Below, one piece after another: positions 10,483 through 20,946 of a stretch of 64,000 nt of DNA (within the stretch, counting starts at the first letter, position 1; each line of letters starts with the position of its first letter). Source of the stretch: Metamycoplasma cloacale (GTDB lineage Bacteria; Bacillota_I; Bacilli_A; Mycoplasmatales; Metamycoplasmataceae). Under the pieces are notes generated by a model. It had not been told where the DNA came from, made no database searches, and saw only the letters and a program-made list of their open reading frames with translations. A program made the position numbers and the translations under genes. The stretch is from contig NZ_LR215049.1 in assembly GCF_900660735.1 (NCBI RefSeq), positions 124,001 to 188,000 on the forward strand. Direction: 5' to 3'.

Positions 10483-11616
10483 TTATTTCATTAATTTTTT
10501 AATTTCTTCAACTTTATTTAGTTTTTCTCAAGGAAGATCTAAATCTTTTCTTCCAAAATGACCGAATGATGCAGTTGGAAGGTATGATACATTTTTTAAA
10601 TCTAATGTATTAATAATTCCTTCAACACTTAGATTGAATAATTTATTGATAATTTCTACAATTTCTTTTTCACTATATTTAGATGTTCCAAAAGTATCGA
10701 TATAAATTGATTGAGGTTTAGGTAATCCAATTGCATAAGATAATTGAATTTCAAAACGTTCAGCAATTCCAGCTGCAACCATATTTTTAGCTATATATCT
10801 AGCCATATATGCTGCTGATCTGTCAATTTTTGTGGCATCTTTACCACTGAATGCACCTCCACCATGGTGAGCAAATCCACCATAGGTGTCAACGATAATT
10901 TTACGTCCTGTTAAACCGGTATCACCAACTGGACCACCGATGACAAATCTACCAGTTGGATTAATTAATAATTCATAATCTAGGTTAAAATTATGAGCTA
11001 TTAAAACGTAATCGATAATTTGCTCTTTAATATATTTTTTAAATTTGTCTTCATTAAAATCAGCACTATGTTGAATTGACATCAAAACTTTAGCAACACG
11101 ATATTCATTTGTTTCATCATCGTATTCCATAGTTACTTGAGATTTCATATCTGATTTAGCATCTTTAAATAATTTCTTACGTCTTAGATATTCAGCTCTT
11201 TTAACTAATTCATGTGATAAAACAATTGATCAAGGCATGTAGTAATCATTTTCGTTGGTTGCATAACCGAATAATATTCCTTGATCACCAGCTCCTAATT
11301 CTTTATCATCAGTTTTATCAACTCCCATTGCAATATCGGGACTTTGTGGAAATATTCCATTGATGATATTGAAATCTGTTTCTGTATAACCTAATGGTTT
11401 TAAAACTTTTCATGCTTCTTTGATTGTATCTACATAAGCTGTTGTAGTGATTTGACCGCCGATGTAAATAACGTTATTGTTTGCAAGTACATCACATGCG
11501 ACTCTTGCATTTTTATCTTTTTTTAATACAGCATCTAATACTGCATCTGAAATTTGGTCACACATTTTATCGGGATGACCAGCGCCAACGCTTTCACTTG
11601 TTAAAAATCTTTTCAT
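10483..11616 (-). CDS. metK: S-adenosylmethionine synthetase
   Basis: Makes SAM from methionine and ATP; 377 residues, complete. The N-terminus [21 protein letters not shown] carries the ATP-binding GHPDK motif at residues 13-17. The phosphate-binding GGGAFSGKD loop lies near residue 255, followed by [11 protein letters not shown]. The gene stands alone behind a structured leader resembling a SAM riboswitch, consistent with feedback by its product. The ribosome binding site AGAAAGG is part of that leader. Confidence 0.96.
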
Positions 11617-11626
11617 AAAATAAAAA

Positions 11627-11757
11627 CCTTTCTTCAGAGAGTAGAAAGGCGAATTAATAATAACCTTACATGTTAGAAATTAATCCCTCACTGTCCACCT
11701 TGCTAATAGTAGGTTGGCATGCTTCAACGCCGTTAGGCTCAGCAACTCTCTATGTAA
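11627..11757 (-). promoter_or_regulatory. S-box-like (SAM-I-related) riboswitch upstream of metK
   Basis: P1: TTACAT (11757-11752) pairs with ATGTAA (11671-11666). Next comes AGAGAG, as in S-boxes. The core CGUUGAAGCAUGCCAACC (11729-11712) matches the SAM-I sequence CGAUGAAACCCGGCAACC at 13 of 18 positions. An AAGGUG follows, as at the 3' side of SAM-I P3. Expression platform: CCTTTC (11649-11644) can pair with GAAAGG (11632-11627), the metK ribosome binding site, followed by TTTTTATTTT. AAGG next to the P1 3' arm (11667-11664) can instead pair with CCTT. This gives an OFF switch acting on translation, termination or both. J3/4 deviates from consensus, so the class is inferred. Confidence 0.6.
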
Positions 11758-11873
11758 TTTAGTAAAAAAATTATATCTAAATAATCTTAAAAATATAATT
11801 TTTAAGTGTTTTTTATTTCACTTATAACATTTATTTGAATTAATAAAGTAAAATACTATATGGAGATATAAAA

Positions 11874-13244
11874 ATGCAAATACAAAATCCAATTATGAAC
11901 AATTCATCATTTGATAATTTAGTGATTCTACCTTTTGATTGTGGTGGAAACCTAATTAACAAATTAAGAAAAAAATTAATTAATAATATCATTGAATTAG
12001 ACAGATATTTAAATATTTTAGAAACAGAATTTAAACTAAAGTTTGAAAATATTGAATTTATCAAAACCTTTAGTTGAAGCAATAAAGACAATCATCTTAA
12101 TTATGCAGTTGATAAAAATGCATTGTTTAAAAATTCAGTAGCACATGTGAAATTTCAAGAAAACCTATATTTTGCAATTTTGACAAATGGTGTTGGTTTA
12201 TTTATTTTTCACGATAAAAACAACCAATTTATCAAAGAACTATCACACAACGATCCAATATATGTCAAAAGTCATGTCGCAAAAGCAAATGCAATTAAAA
12301 CATTGCTTGAAAACATTGATGATGACAAAGGTTTGTATGTAAAAGAAAGAGAAATTATTCAAAAAGTAAGAGATATTTGTTGAAAAACATACTATATTGC
12401 ATTCAATCCGGAAAAAGAATTATTACCACGTAGTAAAGCAACTCATATTGTATATGATAAAAAAGGTTTTTCATTCATTAATCATATTGTTTTTACTAAC
12501 GAATTTGCAACCAATCTTGAACTAAAGTATATTCAAAATTGTCATGAAACTAAAATGAATGAATTAAGCACTTCCAAAACCTTTTTAAAGAAAATCATTG
12601 AAGTTTACAATGAATTTACAAATGGTTCTAACAACGAAAAAACAGATTTGTTTATCGGAAACAATGCTTATTATTACAATGATCAACAATTAATTATTAA
12701 AAGTAAAGAAAGAAATATTAATCTAGAAACAATCTTTTCAACTGGTGAATTATATTATGCAATTGCTGCGCAAGTCATTGCTTTATCTGAATTATTTATT
12801 GTTAAAAACGTATATCAAAATATTTCAAAAGAAGCTAATATCTCATTAAAAAGACAAAAAAATATTGAAACTACAATTGAATACTTTAGATCTTCATTAG
12901 ATAATTCAGTTTCAATTGAAACCAATAATATATATAAAAAATTATTACAAAAAGCTATTGATAATCTTGATTTAAAACAATACTATAACTCATTGTTGGT
13001 TGAAGTGTCTTCAATTAAAAGAATTACAAAAACGTCTGTTTCAAAACAAGATAAATTAGCAAATGTTTATATTAGTATTTCATTATCTGTATTAATTGCG
13101 ATTTCGTTTTCATTATTTATATACCAAATTATTCAAAATAAAATTAATGCAACAACTGATTGATGAACAATTCCATTATTATTGTTTATCTCAATTTTAG
13201 GAATCATAGCACTGATTGTATTTATTTTCAAACATAAACGTTAA
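11874..13244 (+). CDS. Membrane-anchored protein of unknown function
   Basis: A 456-residue protein with Trp-UGA codons, not recognised. The first ~395 residues are soluble and rich in Asn, Lys and Ile, with helical stretches. Two hydrophobic segments near residues 402-422 and 432-450 end in a basic tail (KHKR), making it a C-terminally anchored protein. A Shine-Dalgarno TGGAGAT precedes the ATG. The DUF402 gene begins 34 nt downstream on the same strand, so it probably heads the operon leading to the t6A genes. The metK promoter diverges from it. Confidence 0.75.
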
Positions 13245-13278
13245 TATTTTTAGAAATTTTATTTATATAAGGAAAAAT

Positions 13279-13896
13279 ATGTCAAATTATTGTAAAGTAT
13301 CATCATTTGAGGATTTACTCAAATGTGATGATAATTATTTAGAAAAAAAAGAAAAAACCCCACGTCATTTATTTGACATTGGACAAATTACTACTATTCA
13401 AGCTTTTAAATATGACGGGACATTATATCGTCAATATGAAGGTGTCAAAATCATTGCTAATTTAGATGATTTTGTAGTTTTATTATTAATGAAAACAAAG
13501 GTTGCTGAACGCACAATTAACTGAGTTGTTTCAGAACCAATTTTGTTTTTCTTTGCGAAAAACAAATTCTACAATGCATCTATAACATTAAATAAAAAGA
13601 AAGACAACTATATTTATATTAATTTAGCTAGCCCATTTTATATTGATAATTCAATTATTAAATATATTGATTTTGATATTGATGTTAAAAGTTATTTAGA
13701 TAAAGAGTTTAACGTCGTTGATTGACCTGATTTTAAAAACTCGATTGTACAATATAATTATCCCCTTGAATTAATTTATCGTATGTATGAGGAATTAGAT
13801 TTCTTATTTGAACAACATAAAACTAAAAATGGTGTATTTTCAAAGAAATTAGTTGATGGTTTAGTAAAGATGTTAGTTGAGTCAGGAGATATTTAA
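13279..13896 (+). CDS. DUF402 domain protein
   Basis: A 205-residue protein of the DUF402 family, whose characterised members include nucleoside tri/diphosphatases of the YgaC/FAU-1 type. The family pattern is visible: ILFFFAKNKFYNASI near residue 90, INLASPFYID near 118 and the acidic YIDFDIDVKSYLD motif near 130, with WPDF following. The acidic Asp residues of that motif are the expected metal and phosphate ligands. ATG 13279 is preferred over an upstream in-frame ATG at 13216 because AAGGAAAA precedes it. tsaE follows directly. Confidence 0.8.
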
Positions 13897-13897
13897 A

Positions 13898-14290
13898 ATG
13901 CCCCAAAAATTTATTTTTAAACATTATCAACCATTAACTGATTTGGTGAAATATATTTTATCTAAAACAAACATTGAAGCATTGTTGTTAAATGGTGAAC
14001 TAGGAGCCGGTAAAACTACTTTAACAGCGGCTATTGCTAAGGAATTAGGTGAAACTAAAACCATTATTTCACCTACATTTAATACAATATTAGTTTATGA
14101 TAAATTAGTTCATATCGACGCATATAAACTAGTAGGTGATTTATTTGCTTACGAAGATTATTTCGAAGATAAACTAGTCGTAATTGAATGAGCAAACAAT
14201 ATTAAACATAATTTTAGACATTACATAGAAATTAATGTGTATTTCGATGAACAACAAAATCATGTTTTCGAAATTGTTAAGGAGTGTTAA
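13898..14290 (+). CDS. tsaE: tRNA t6A biosynthesis ATPase TsaE
   Basis: ATPase of the TsaBDE complex that makes threonylcarbamoyladenosine at A37 of ANN-decoding tRNAs; 130 residues. The Walker A loop [13 protein letters not shown] lies near residue 41, followed by SPTFN and the HIDAYKL motif near 75 and VIEWANN near 100, all typical of TsaE (YjeE). The start is ATG 13898 two bases after the DUF402 stop, with AGGAG upstream. tsaB begins 2 nt after its stop. Confidence 0.93.
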
Positions 14291-14291
14291 T

Positions 14292-14849
14292 ATGGAATTA
14301 TTTATTGAAACTTCACTTTCTTCATTATTTCTATCAGTTGCTAAAAATAAGAAAATCCTTGATTATATTGAAATTAAAAATTTGGTTAAAAAAACAGATG
14401 TTATTATTCAAGAAATTAATAAATTATTAAACAGAAATAATCTTACTTTACAAGATATTAAGGTAATTAAAACCACAATTGGACCGGGTAGTTTTTCAGG
14501 TGCGAGAATTGGTTTTTTATGAGGAAGAACGATTGCACAATTAAGTCATATTAAATTGTATATCTGTGAAACATATGCTTTATTACATTGTCAAAATAAA
14601 TTATTAAAAAAGAATATATCAACTATTAGAATTAAAGCAAATAAATATAGTTCATACGAAATTAATTTTAAAAAGAATAATGTTTTATCTTCATCTATAG
14701 TAGAAAATGTTGAACAAAATGATGAATTAGATTATGACTTTTTTGTTCAAAATTATGATAAATTCAATAAATGTTTTAGATTGGTTGAATCATTTTTAGA
14801 CATTGAACTATGTTATATGCATGAACCGCAAATAGGAGGTATTCAATAA
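14292..14849 (+). CDS. tsaB: tRNA t6A biosynthesis scaffold TsaB
   Basis: Non-catalytic partner of TsaD, 185 residues. The N-terminal ASKHA-fold strand reads MELFIETSLSSLFLSV, and the diagnostic GPGSFSGARIG motif lies near residue 66. The rest is diverged and Lys/Asn-rich, as in other mycoplasmas. A Shine-Dalgarno AAGGAG precedes the ATG. Its stop overlaps the tsaD start as TAATG, which supports stoichiometric synthesis with TsaD. Confidence 0.92.
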
Positions 14850-15778
14850 TGACAATTTTCGCGATTGAATCATCTCATGATGATACCTCTTTTGCTTTAT
14901 TAAAAGATAATCAACCAATTTGAATGAAGACGATTACCCAAACTGAAATTCATAAACAATATGGTGGAACAGTTCCCGAAATTGCTTCAAGATTACATGT
15001 AAAAAATATAGGTATTTTAGTTGAAGAATTAAAAAAAGAAATTAATGTTGAAGAAATTAATTTAATTGCTTATACCAAAGAACCCGGCTTAATTGGTTCT
15101 TTACATGTTGGTTATATTGTTGCAAATGCAATGGCAATGATTTTAAATAAACCTATAATGCCATTAAACCATCTAGAAGGTCATTTCTATTCAGCATATA
15201 TCGGTAAAGAAGTTGAATATCCAGCGCTTGGTTTGCTTGTATCGGGTGGCCATTCACAATTGATGTTGTATCACAATAAAGATTCATATGAATTACTGGG
15301 TGAAACTCAAGATGACGCAGTTGGTGAAGTCTATGATAAAGTTGCAAGAAAATTAAATATTGATTTTCCAGGTGGGCCTGTTATTGATAAGATATGACAG
15401 AAATATAAAGATATATATCAAGAATCATATACCTTACCTAAAACAGAAAATGAATTGAATTTCTCTTTTAGTGGTATTAAAACACACATTATTAATTTAA
15501 TTAATAATGATATTAATCGTAGAATTGATGTCAATGTAGAAAAATATGCAACTGAATTTCAAAATACAATTGTTAAATATTTAAAACATCACATGGAATT
15601 AGTAATTGAACGATTTAAACCAAAATCTATTTGTTTAATCGGTGGTGTTTCTGCAAATTCAGCAATTCGAGATATGTTTTTAAAATTGTTTAATAATGTA
15701 TATCTACCGGATATGAAATATACAACAGACAATGCAATGATGATCGCTCGTCTTGCATATGAAAAAATTAAAAAATAG
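14849..15778 (+). CDS. tsaD: tRNA N6-threonylcarbamoyltransferase TsaD
   Basis: Catalytic subunit that transfers threonylcarbamoyl from TC-AMP to A37 of tRNA; 309 residues, at the short end of the family. The N-terminal AIESSHDDTS motif (residues 5-14), the metal-binding HLEGH near residue 108, LLVSGGHSQLMLY near 129, and NFSFSGIKT and GGVSANSAIR later are all present. tsaE, tsaB and tsaD lie together with the DUF402 gene. The synthase for TC-AMP (TsaC) is not in the window. Confidence 0.95.
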
Positions 15779-15805
15779 TTTAGAAGAATAAACCTAAACT
15801 ATTTT
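15772..15805. terminator. Bidirectional terminator, tsaD / minus-strand membrane gene
   Basis: AAAATAGTTTAG (15772-15783) pairs with CTAAACTATTTT (15794-15805). The stem contains both the tsaD stop and the stop of the converging gene. Confidence 0.8.
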
Positions 15806-16283
15806 TTAATTTCTACTTGTTTATTTGATTTTAATTTTAAAAATAATAAAGTATATATTGTAATTAATGAAACAGAAAATATAACAGTAAAAATAATAAA
15901 TAATGAAATCGTTGCAATTAAATGTTGTGAAGAAATACTTATTAAAACAATTGCAACAATTATACTTAATAAAGATATGAAAAATATAATTGAACCACTA
16001 ATTTTGATGTTTTTTCTTGGTATTTTATCGATTTTATATACAGATCAAATGAAAATACAATTTAATAGTGAAACAATTAAATATAATCCAAAATCTCTAA
16101 AGAAATATAGCGAATGGAATCCTTGATTTCTGATATATGAAGGTATTTCATTTACAATGTGATTATCATTTGTCGTTAAACTCTTGCCATTAAAATAAGT
16201 GAAATATAAAGGTAAAATTATAATTAAGATCATTAATAATGAAAGATGAGAAAAAATGATAAGCGAAGTTTTAATTTCTTCAT
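15799..16283 (-). pseudogene. Small membrane protein gene, frameshifted near its start
   Basis: An ideal start, ATG 16283 behind the strong Shine-Dalgarno GGGGGAG, begins MKKLKLRLSFF but hits a stop after 16 codons. A second frame from about 16251 to 15799 is open and encodes about four hydrophobic segments; read from ATG 16233 it gives 144 residues. One extra T in the T6 run at about 16251-16256 joins the two into a normal signal-anchor N-terminus (SFF, then SHLSLLMILIII). The gene follows p69 on the same strand and may belong to the TPP-controlled operon. Frameshift, slippage site or assembly error cannot be told apart here. Confidence 0.6.
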
Positions 16284-16346
16284 ATTACTCCCCCTTTTTA
16301 ATATTACTAAAAATTAAATGTTTGTTTTATTAACAAATTATGTTTT

Positions 16347-18047
16347 TTAAATGTTATTAATAATTAATTTGGATTTAGAATATTTGTTCTTTGCATAATG
16401 TCTTCATAAATAATTAATTAATACTATCACACTTAAAATAAAGAAAGATATTCATAAATATGGTGCTATATCATCGATGTCTTTTACTCTATTTAAGATC
16501 ATATGGCTACCCAATAATGATGATGAATAGATACCATATGAAATAAAATTTCTAGCAATTTTTTCTACTTCAAACATAAAATAAGTTATTAAATCTAATT
16601 TAATAGAAGGAAGAATGAAATTGCGATAGATTTTCAATTTAGTTCAACCTTGTTTTGATAAACTTTCTATTTTTGGATCGGAAATTGAATTAATTGTTTC
16701 TTCTAAATTTCTTGTCGTTGAAGAACTTCCATGGATTGCGAATACAAAGATAAATATTGTAGCTGGGTTATTGAATAATGGATATATAAATATAAAGAGA
16801 ATCAATATAGGTGTTGTTCTTAAAATCAAGTTTCATAATTTAGTTGTAAATACTGTGTATTTTTTATTCAATTTTGTATTAACGAAAAATAGATTTATTC
16901 ATATTAATATATAAATGAGAACAATTGTTAAACTAACTAAACCAACGAATTCAAAAAGTATTCAAAATAAGTTATTTTCTTTAATATTTGAGAATGAAAT
17001 TATTGATCAATTTGGACTGAATAATTGTTTTATATATTCTTGTTGAGTTCCGATATAAATTTTTTGATTTACTAGTTCATTAATACCAAGAGATAACAGA
17101 GAAACCATAAGAATAAATAACGTTACATATATTGATATTTTGATAGATTTTTGTTTATGATATTGTTTTCCATTTTTAACTGTAATTGTTTTAAATAAGT
17201 AATTATTTATTAGAAATTGAAAAATTTCAATTAGAAACAAGAATGTTATTAAGACAAACAGTGGAATCATTAATTCAGCATAATATTTACTGTTTAATAT
17301 TGGGGTGTTTAATAGTGTTCCAATTCCTAAGAAACCAAATTGAGATAATATTGCGGATCATCTTAAATTAGATTCAAAAGAATAAATTGCTGTGTTGATA
17401 ATTTTAAATTTAATCTGAGGTCAAATTTCACTTATAAAAGCACTATATTTAGATTTTTTAATTGATATAAAATGAAAAAATGTATTGTAATTAGCATTTT
17501 CGTATATTTGAACAAAATATTCATGTAATCATAGTCATGAAAATCAAGTTGTTATTAAAAATAGACCTAAATTTTTATCAAAAGAATTAAGAAAGAAATA
17601 GATAAAAAATATTTCAGGAAATAATCTAAGAAAAATTATTATTACTTTCAAAATTCATACTAAATATTTATTGTTGATATATCTATTTGAGAAAAAAGCG
17701 GTAAAGAATGCTAATATACACCCGCAAAATGTTCCAATAAATAAAATTTTTATTGAATAAAATAGAAATTTAATTGATAAAGATCATAAATTTAGATTAT
17801 TAAAATATAAACTATGCGATCTGGGTTGAAAAAAGAATTTTAAATTTGTTATAAATAAACTTCATCCGTTTGGTGCGAATTGAAAATTCATTAAAGCAAG
17901 AAAAAGAATTATTAATATAACGGTTAATAAATAAGCAACGATTTTAAAAGGTTTTTTAATAGGACCTTTTATTTTTGTATTTGAATTGCTATAGGTTTCT
18001 TTCCAAAGACTCTTAACATGCTGGATTTTAGATTCTCTTATATCCAT
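16347..18047 (-). CDS. p69: ABC transporter permease, p69-type (double PhnE-like)
   Basis: A 566-residue inner-membrane permease with about 12 hydrophobic segments. It is built of two permease halves of the phosphonate/thiamine-pyrophosphate transporter type. The second half carries an EAA-like loop (TRNLEETINSISDPKIESLSKQGW, near residue 440, only part of which fits the motif). Length and position fit the mycoplasma p69 protein, which accompanies the substrate-binding p37. The ATG lies 20 nt inside the end of p37, giving translational coupling. Unlike the classical p37-p29-p69 operon, no ATPase gene sits between; a p29-like ATPase is at 22028. Base composition is extremely AT-rich. Confidence 0.82.
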
Positions 18048-19113
18048 TAAAACCTACTCTTGGACCATAATTGTCATAACCTGCTTGTTTTACATTAATA
18101 ATACAATCTTGAAGAAGTTTAATTTCTTTATCATTCATTTTCTTTGTATTTAAAACGAATTTATTGTAATAAATTTTGTCAGTAACTGCAAGCAGTTTTA
18201 ATTCAGTATTTGCTATTTTTGGGCGGAAATAATCTCTTTTTTGAATGCTTCCATCATTTAATTTTTTGTAATTATGAGTATATGCAAAAGAACCTAATTC
18301 ATCAAATACAATATGATAATTCATATTAGGTCCTTCGCTTAATTCTTTTGCATTACCAACTTTGTATTTATCAGAACGTCTAATTTTATCAAAAGCAAAA
18401 GATTTAAATTCATTACCCGTTTTATTAAAATGTTTAACAAATAATTTCTCTTGTTCTAGATATTTAGAAGCACTAGATTCTTTTCCTGTTTGAATACCGT
18501 AATTGATAAATTGATCATAATCTTTATTATCTCAAGCTTCTTTAAGCTTACCTAATGTTTCAGGATTTCCTCAAATTCAAATTGCACCTCTATAGAAATC
18601 ACTTAATCCTTCATTGTCGTAAAAGAAATTATATTTATTTCCATCTCATTGATATTCACTGTCATTTCATTCAACAAAGGGTTTTGCATTAAAAAGAGAT
18701 TCAGTGGTATTGATGATTTCTTTATCTGTCATTCCTTCTTTATCAAACTTAAATGCTGTTGTTTGCGTTTGCATAAAAGGTTTAATAGTTTGTTTTTCAA
18801 TCTCTGGTAGATCGTCATATAAAGCAGAAGTTACGATAGCTAAATCAGCACTACCTTTTCTAATTGAAGCAAGTAAATCAATATTTTCTGCATTAAAAGA
18901 AATATTGAATTTAATATCTTGCATATCATCTGTTTTTAATTTGTTGTATTCCTCTTCAATTTTGTTGAAAAAAGAAATATCGTTATCGCCATATCATGGT
19001 TGAATAACAGCAAAATTAAGCACTTTATGTTCTTTTGTATCGTTGCATGCAATTGTTAATGGTGTAATTGATACCATTGGTGAAATAATTGAAAATAATT
19101 TAAAAAACTTCAT
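18028..19113 (-). CDS. p37: Substrate-binding lipoprotein p37 (thiamine pyrophosphate type)
   Basis: A 361-residue lipoprotein. The N-terminus MKFFKLFSIISPMVSITPLTIAC is a signal peptide whose lipobox ends at Cys23. The mature part matches the PhnD-like fold of the mycoplasma high-affinity transport protein p37/Cypl: FAVIQPWYGDND near residue 33, ASIRKGSADLAIVTSALY near 79 and a GPRVGFNGYKRI C-terminus. Cypl of M. hyorhinis was crystallised with thiamine pyrophosphate bound. The TPP riboswitch in front independently supports TPP or a precursor as substrate. Ribosome binding site AGGAGG. p69 follows with overlap. Confidence 0.9.
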
Positions 19114-19119
19114 AAAAAA

Positions 19120-19240
19120 ATTCCTCCTAATGTCTTAGAAGGAATGCAAAAATAAGAGAAACTCACTACGCTAGTATTAACTAGATCAGCTAATGAGGGT
19201 ATATCTCAGCATATTATGCACCCCTGTTCTATGTTTAAAA
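19120..19240 (-). promoter_or_regulatory. TPP (THI-element) riboswitch
   Basis: On the minus strand the aptamer reads GGGGTGC (19224-19218), GCTGAGA, ACCC, then CTGATCTAGTTAATACTAG and GCGTAGTGAG, in consensus order. Expression platform: ATTCCTTCTAA (19145-19135) pairs with TTAGGAGGAAT (19130-19120) over 11 pairs with one G-U, followed by TTTTTTT. The 3' arm holds the AGGAGG ribosome binding site of p37. The hairpin can therefore act as translation sequestrator, intrinsic terminator or both. Ligand binding should turn the transporter off. Confidence 0.93.
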
Positions 19241-19299
19241 TTATAACCAATCAGTAATAAAATATTATTATTTTATATAATTAAATAAATAGGAGAAGC

Positions 19300-19632
19300 A
19301 TGTATCAACCAGGAGATATCATTAAAGCAAAAGTATTTAGAGTTTGAAAGAATTATGTTATTTTAACAACGAAAAATGGGGAAAGATGTTATTTAAATAT
19401 TAATGAAGCAAGCGACTATTATGTTAATTCTTTAAATATGATGTTTAAAATCGGAGATATTAAAGAAGTTATTATTTTAGAAACCATTTTAAGTGGTGGA
19501 TATAATGTTTCATTTAAACGCATTCATCCTAAAGAATTAAGAAACCCCTTTGATTTTAAAATGGATGATTCAAACACTAATTTTGAACAATTACTTGAAT
19601 TTACAAATAAAGGTTTAAGATATGGCAAATAA
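19300..19632 (+). CDS. S1-domain RNA-binding protein
   Basis: A 110-residue protein opening with an OB-fold S1 pattern: MYQPGDIIKAKVFRVWKNYVILTT, then GERCYLNINEASDYYV and IGDIKEVIIL. This is an S1-like domain as in Bacillus YugI/general stress protein 13 relatives; exact function unknown. ATG 19300 follows AGGAG closely (4-nt spacer). The pgi-like gene starts 11 nt inside its end, so the two are translationally coupled. ldh follows in the same direction. Confidence 0.8.
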
Positions 19633-20926
19633 TCCTAGAATAACTGTAAATATTTCAAACGCTATTAAAGAAACTTCATTGGAGAAATATGCTCCAATTG
19701 TATCTGATATTCATAATAGAATCATGACTAAAACAATTGAAGGTCATGAATTTTTTGGTTTTTTAAATCCATTACGTAATGTTTTTAAAATGGATGTAGA
19801 TAAAATTAAACTACATGCCAAACGTTTAATTGACGAAGAAATTAATGTCTTGCTAGTAATTGCCGGAAAACATATTGCATTACAAGCTGAAGCTTTAATT
19901 AATTTATCATTACCTAAATTAAAAGACTCAAAATCAAAACCACTAGAAATTATTTTTGTAGATGATTATCTAGAAGGAAGAGATTTAGCAATGTTAATTG
20001 ATTATCTTTCAACGAAATCATTTGCAATTAATGTTATTTCTCAAAATAGCGAAAATCTGGAATCAATTATTTTATTTAGAGAATTTAGATATCTTTTAGA
20101 ACGTGAAATTGGTAAGAAAAATGCCGCCAAATATATCTTTGTTACAACAAATAACAACTATGGTTATTTATTTGAAGAAACTAGAGAAAATGATTTTGAA
20201 CATTTTATATTACTTGATAATACCACAGAAAAATTTATGTCATATTCAGCTGCAATATTATTTCCATTAGCTTGTTCTAAGATCAATATTGATAAGGTAT
20301 TAGAAGGTGCTGTTAATGCAAGTGAAATATATGGCAATGATGATCTTTTAAAAAACGATGCATATCGTTATGCTTTAACTAAATATATCTTTTACAAAAA
20401 CGGTTATAAAATAGAAAATTTAAACGTATTTAGTAAAAGTGATTATAAGCTAGGTGAATTATTCAAAATGTATGCATCTGAAACATGTATTAAACAAAAT
20501 AAAGGAATTCTACCACTGTTATCACAACAACCTTCAGATACAAAATGTTATGGTCAAGCTTTAACCGAAACTGAATTTAAATTATTTGATACAGTCATTC
20601 AAATTCAAAGACCACAATATGATTATGCAGTTATGCATTATCAAAACCATCATGATAATATTGTTAAAAACATTACAAAATTGTCATATAACAAAATTAA
20701 TAATGTATTAATTGATACATTTATTGAAAACCACAAGACAATTTATAAAATCCCTCATATTAAAATAGAAATTGCTAATGATAATGATGAAACTTTTGGT
20801 TGAATCTTATGTTTTTTACATTATAATTTTTTAATGTCAGCTTACTTAATGGGAAATAATCCATTTATTAGTAATGCACAAAATAGTTTTAATATAAATT
20901 TCAAAAAAAATATCAAAGATATTTAA
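19622..20926 (+). CDS. pgi: Glucose-6-phosphate isomerase-like protein, active site lost
   Basis: A 434-residue protein that aligns with bacterial Pgi end to end, including FAINVIS, the SAAILFPLA segment, YGQALTE and SAYLMGNNPF near the C-terminus. The catalytic and phosphate-binding motifs are replaced: GGSYLGA by AGKHIAL near residue 81, SKSGTTTEP by SQNSENLES near 143, GGRYS by TEKFM near 204, the His of TDLHSLGQ by Lys (SDTKCYGQ), and the Lys of AYKVN by Asn. Isomerase activity is therefore doubtful, yet the frame is intact. An arginine-fermenting species without sugar uptake would not need it. It starts inside the S1-protein gene and precedes ldh. Confidence 0.85.
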
Positions 20927-20946
20927 AACGAAATGGAGATAATTAA

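Noticed and set aside
11701-11760. T-box leader for metK because of AAGGTGGACAG
   Set aside because: The T-box sequence should read AGGGTGGNACCGCG; the ACCGCG half is missing, no specifier stem is seen, and UGGA would not pair with a Met tRNA end. The S-box-like reading explains more.
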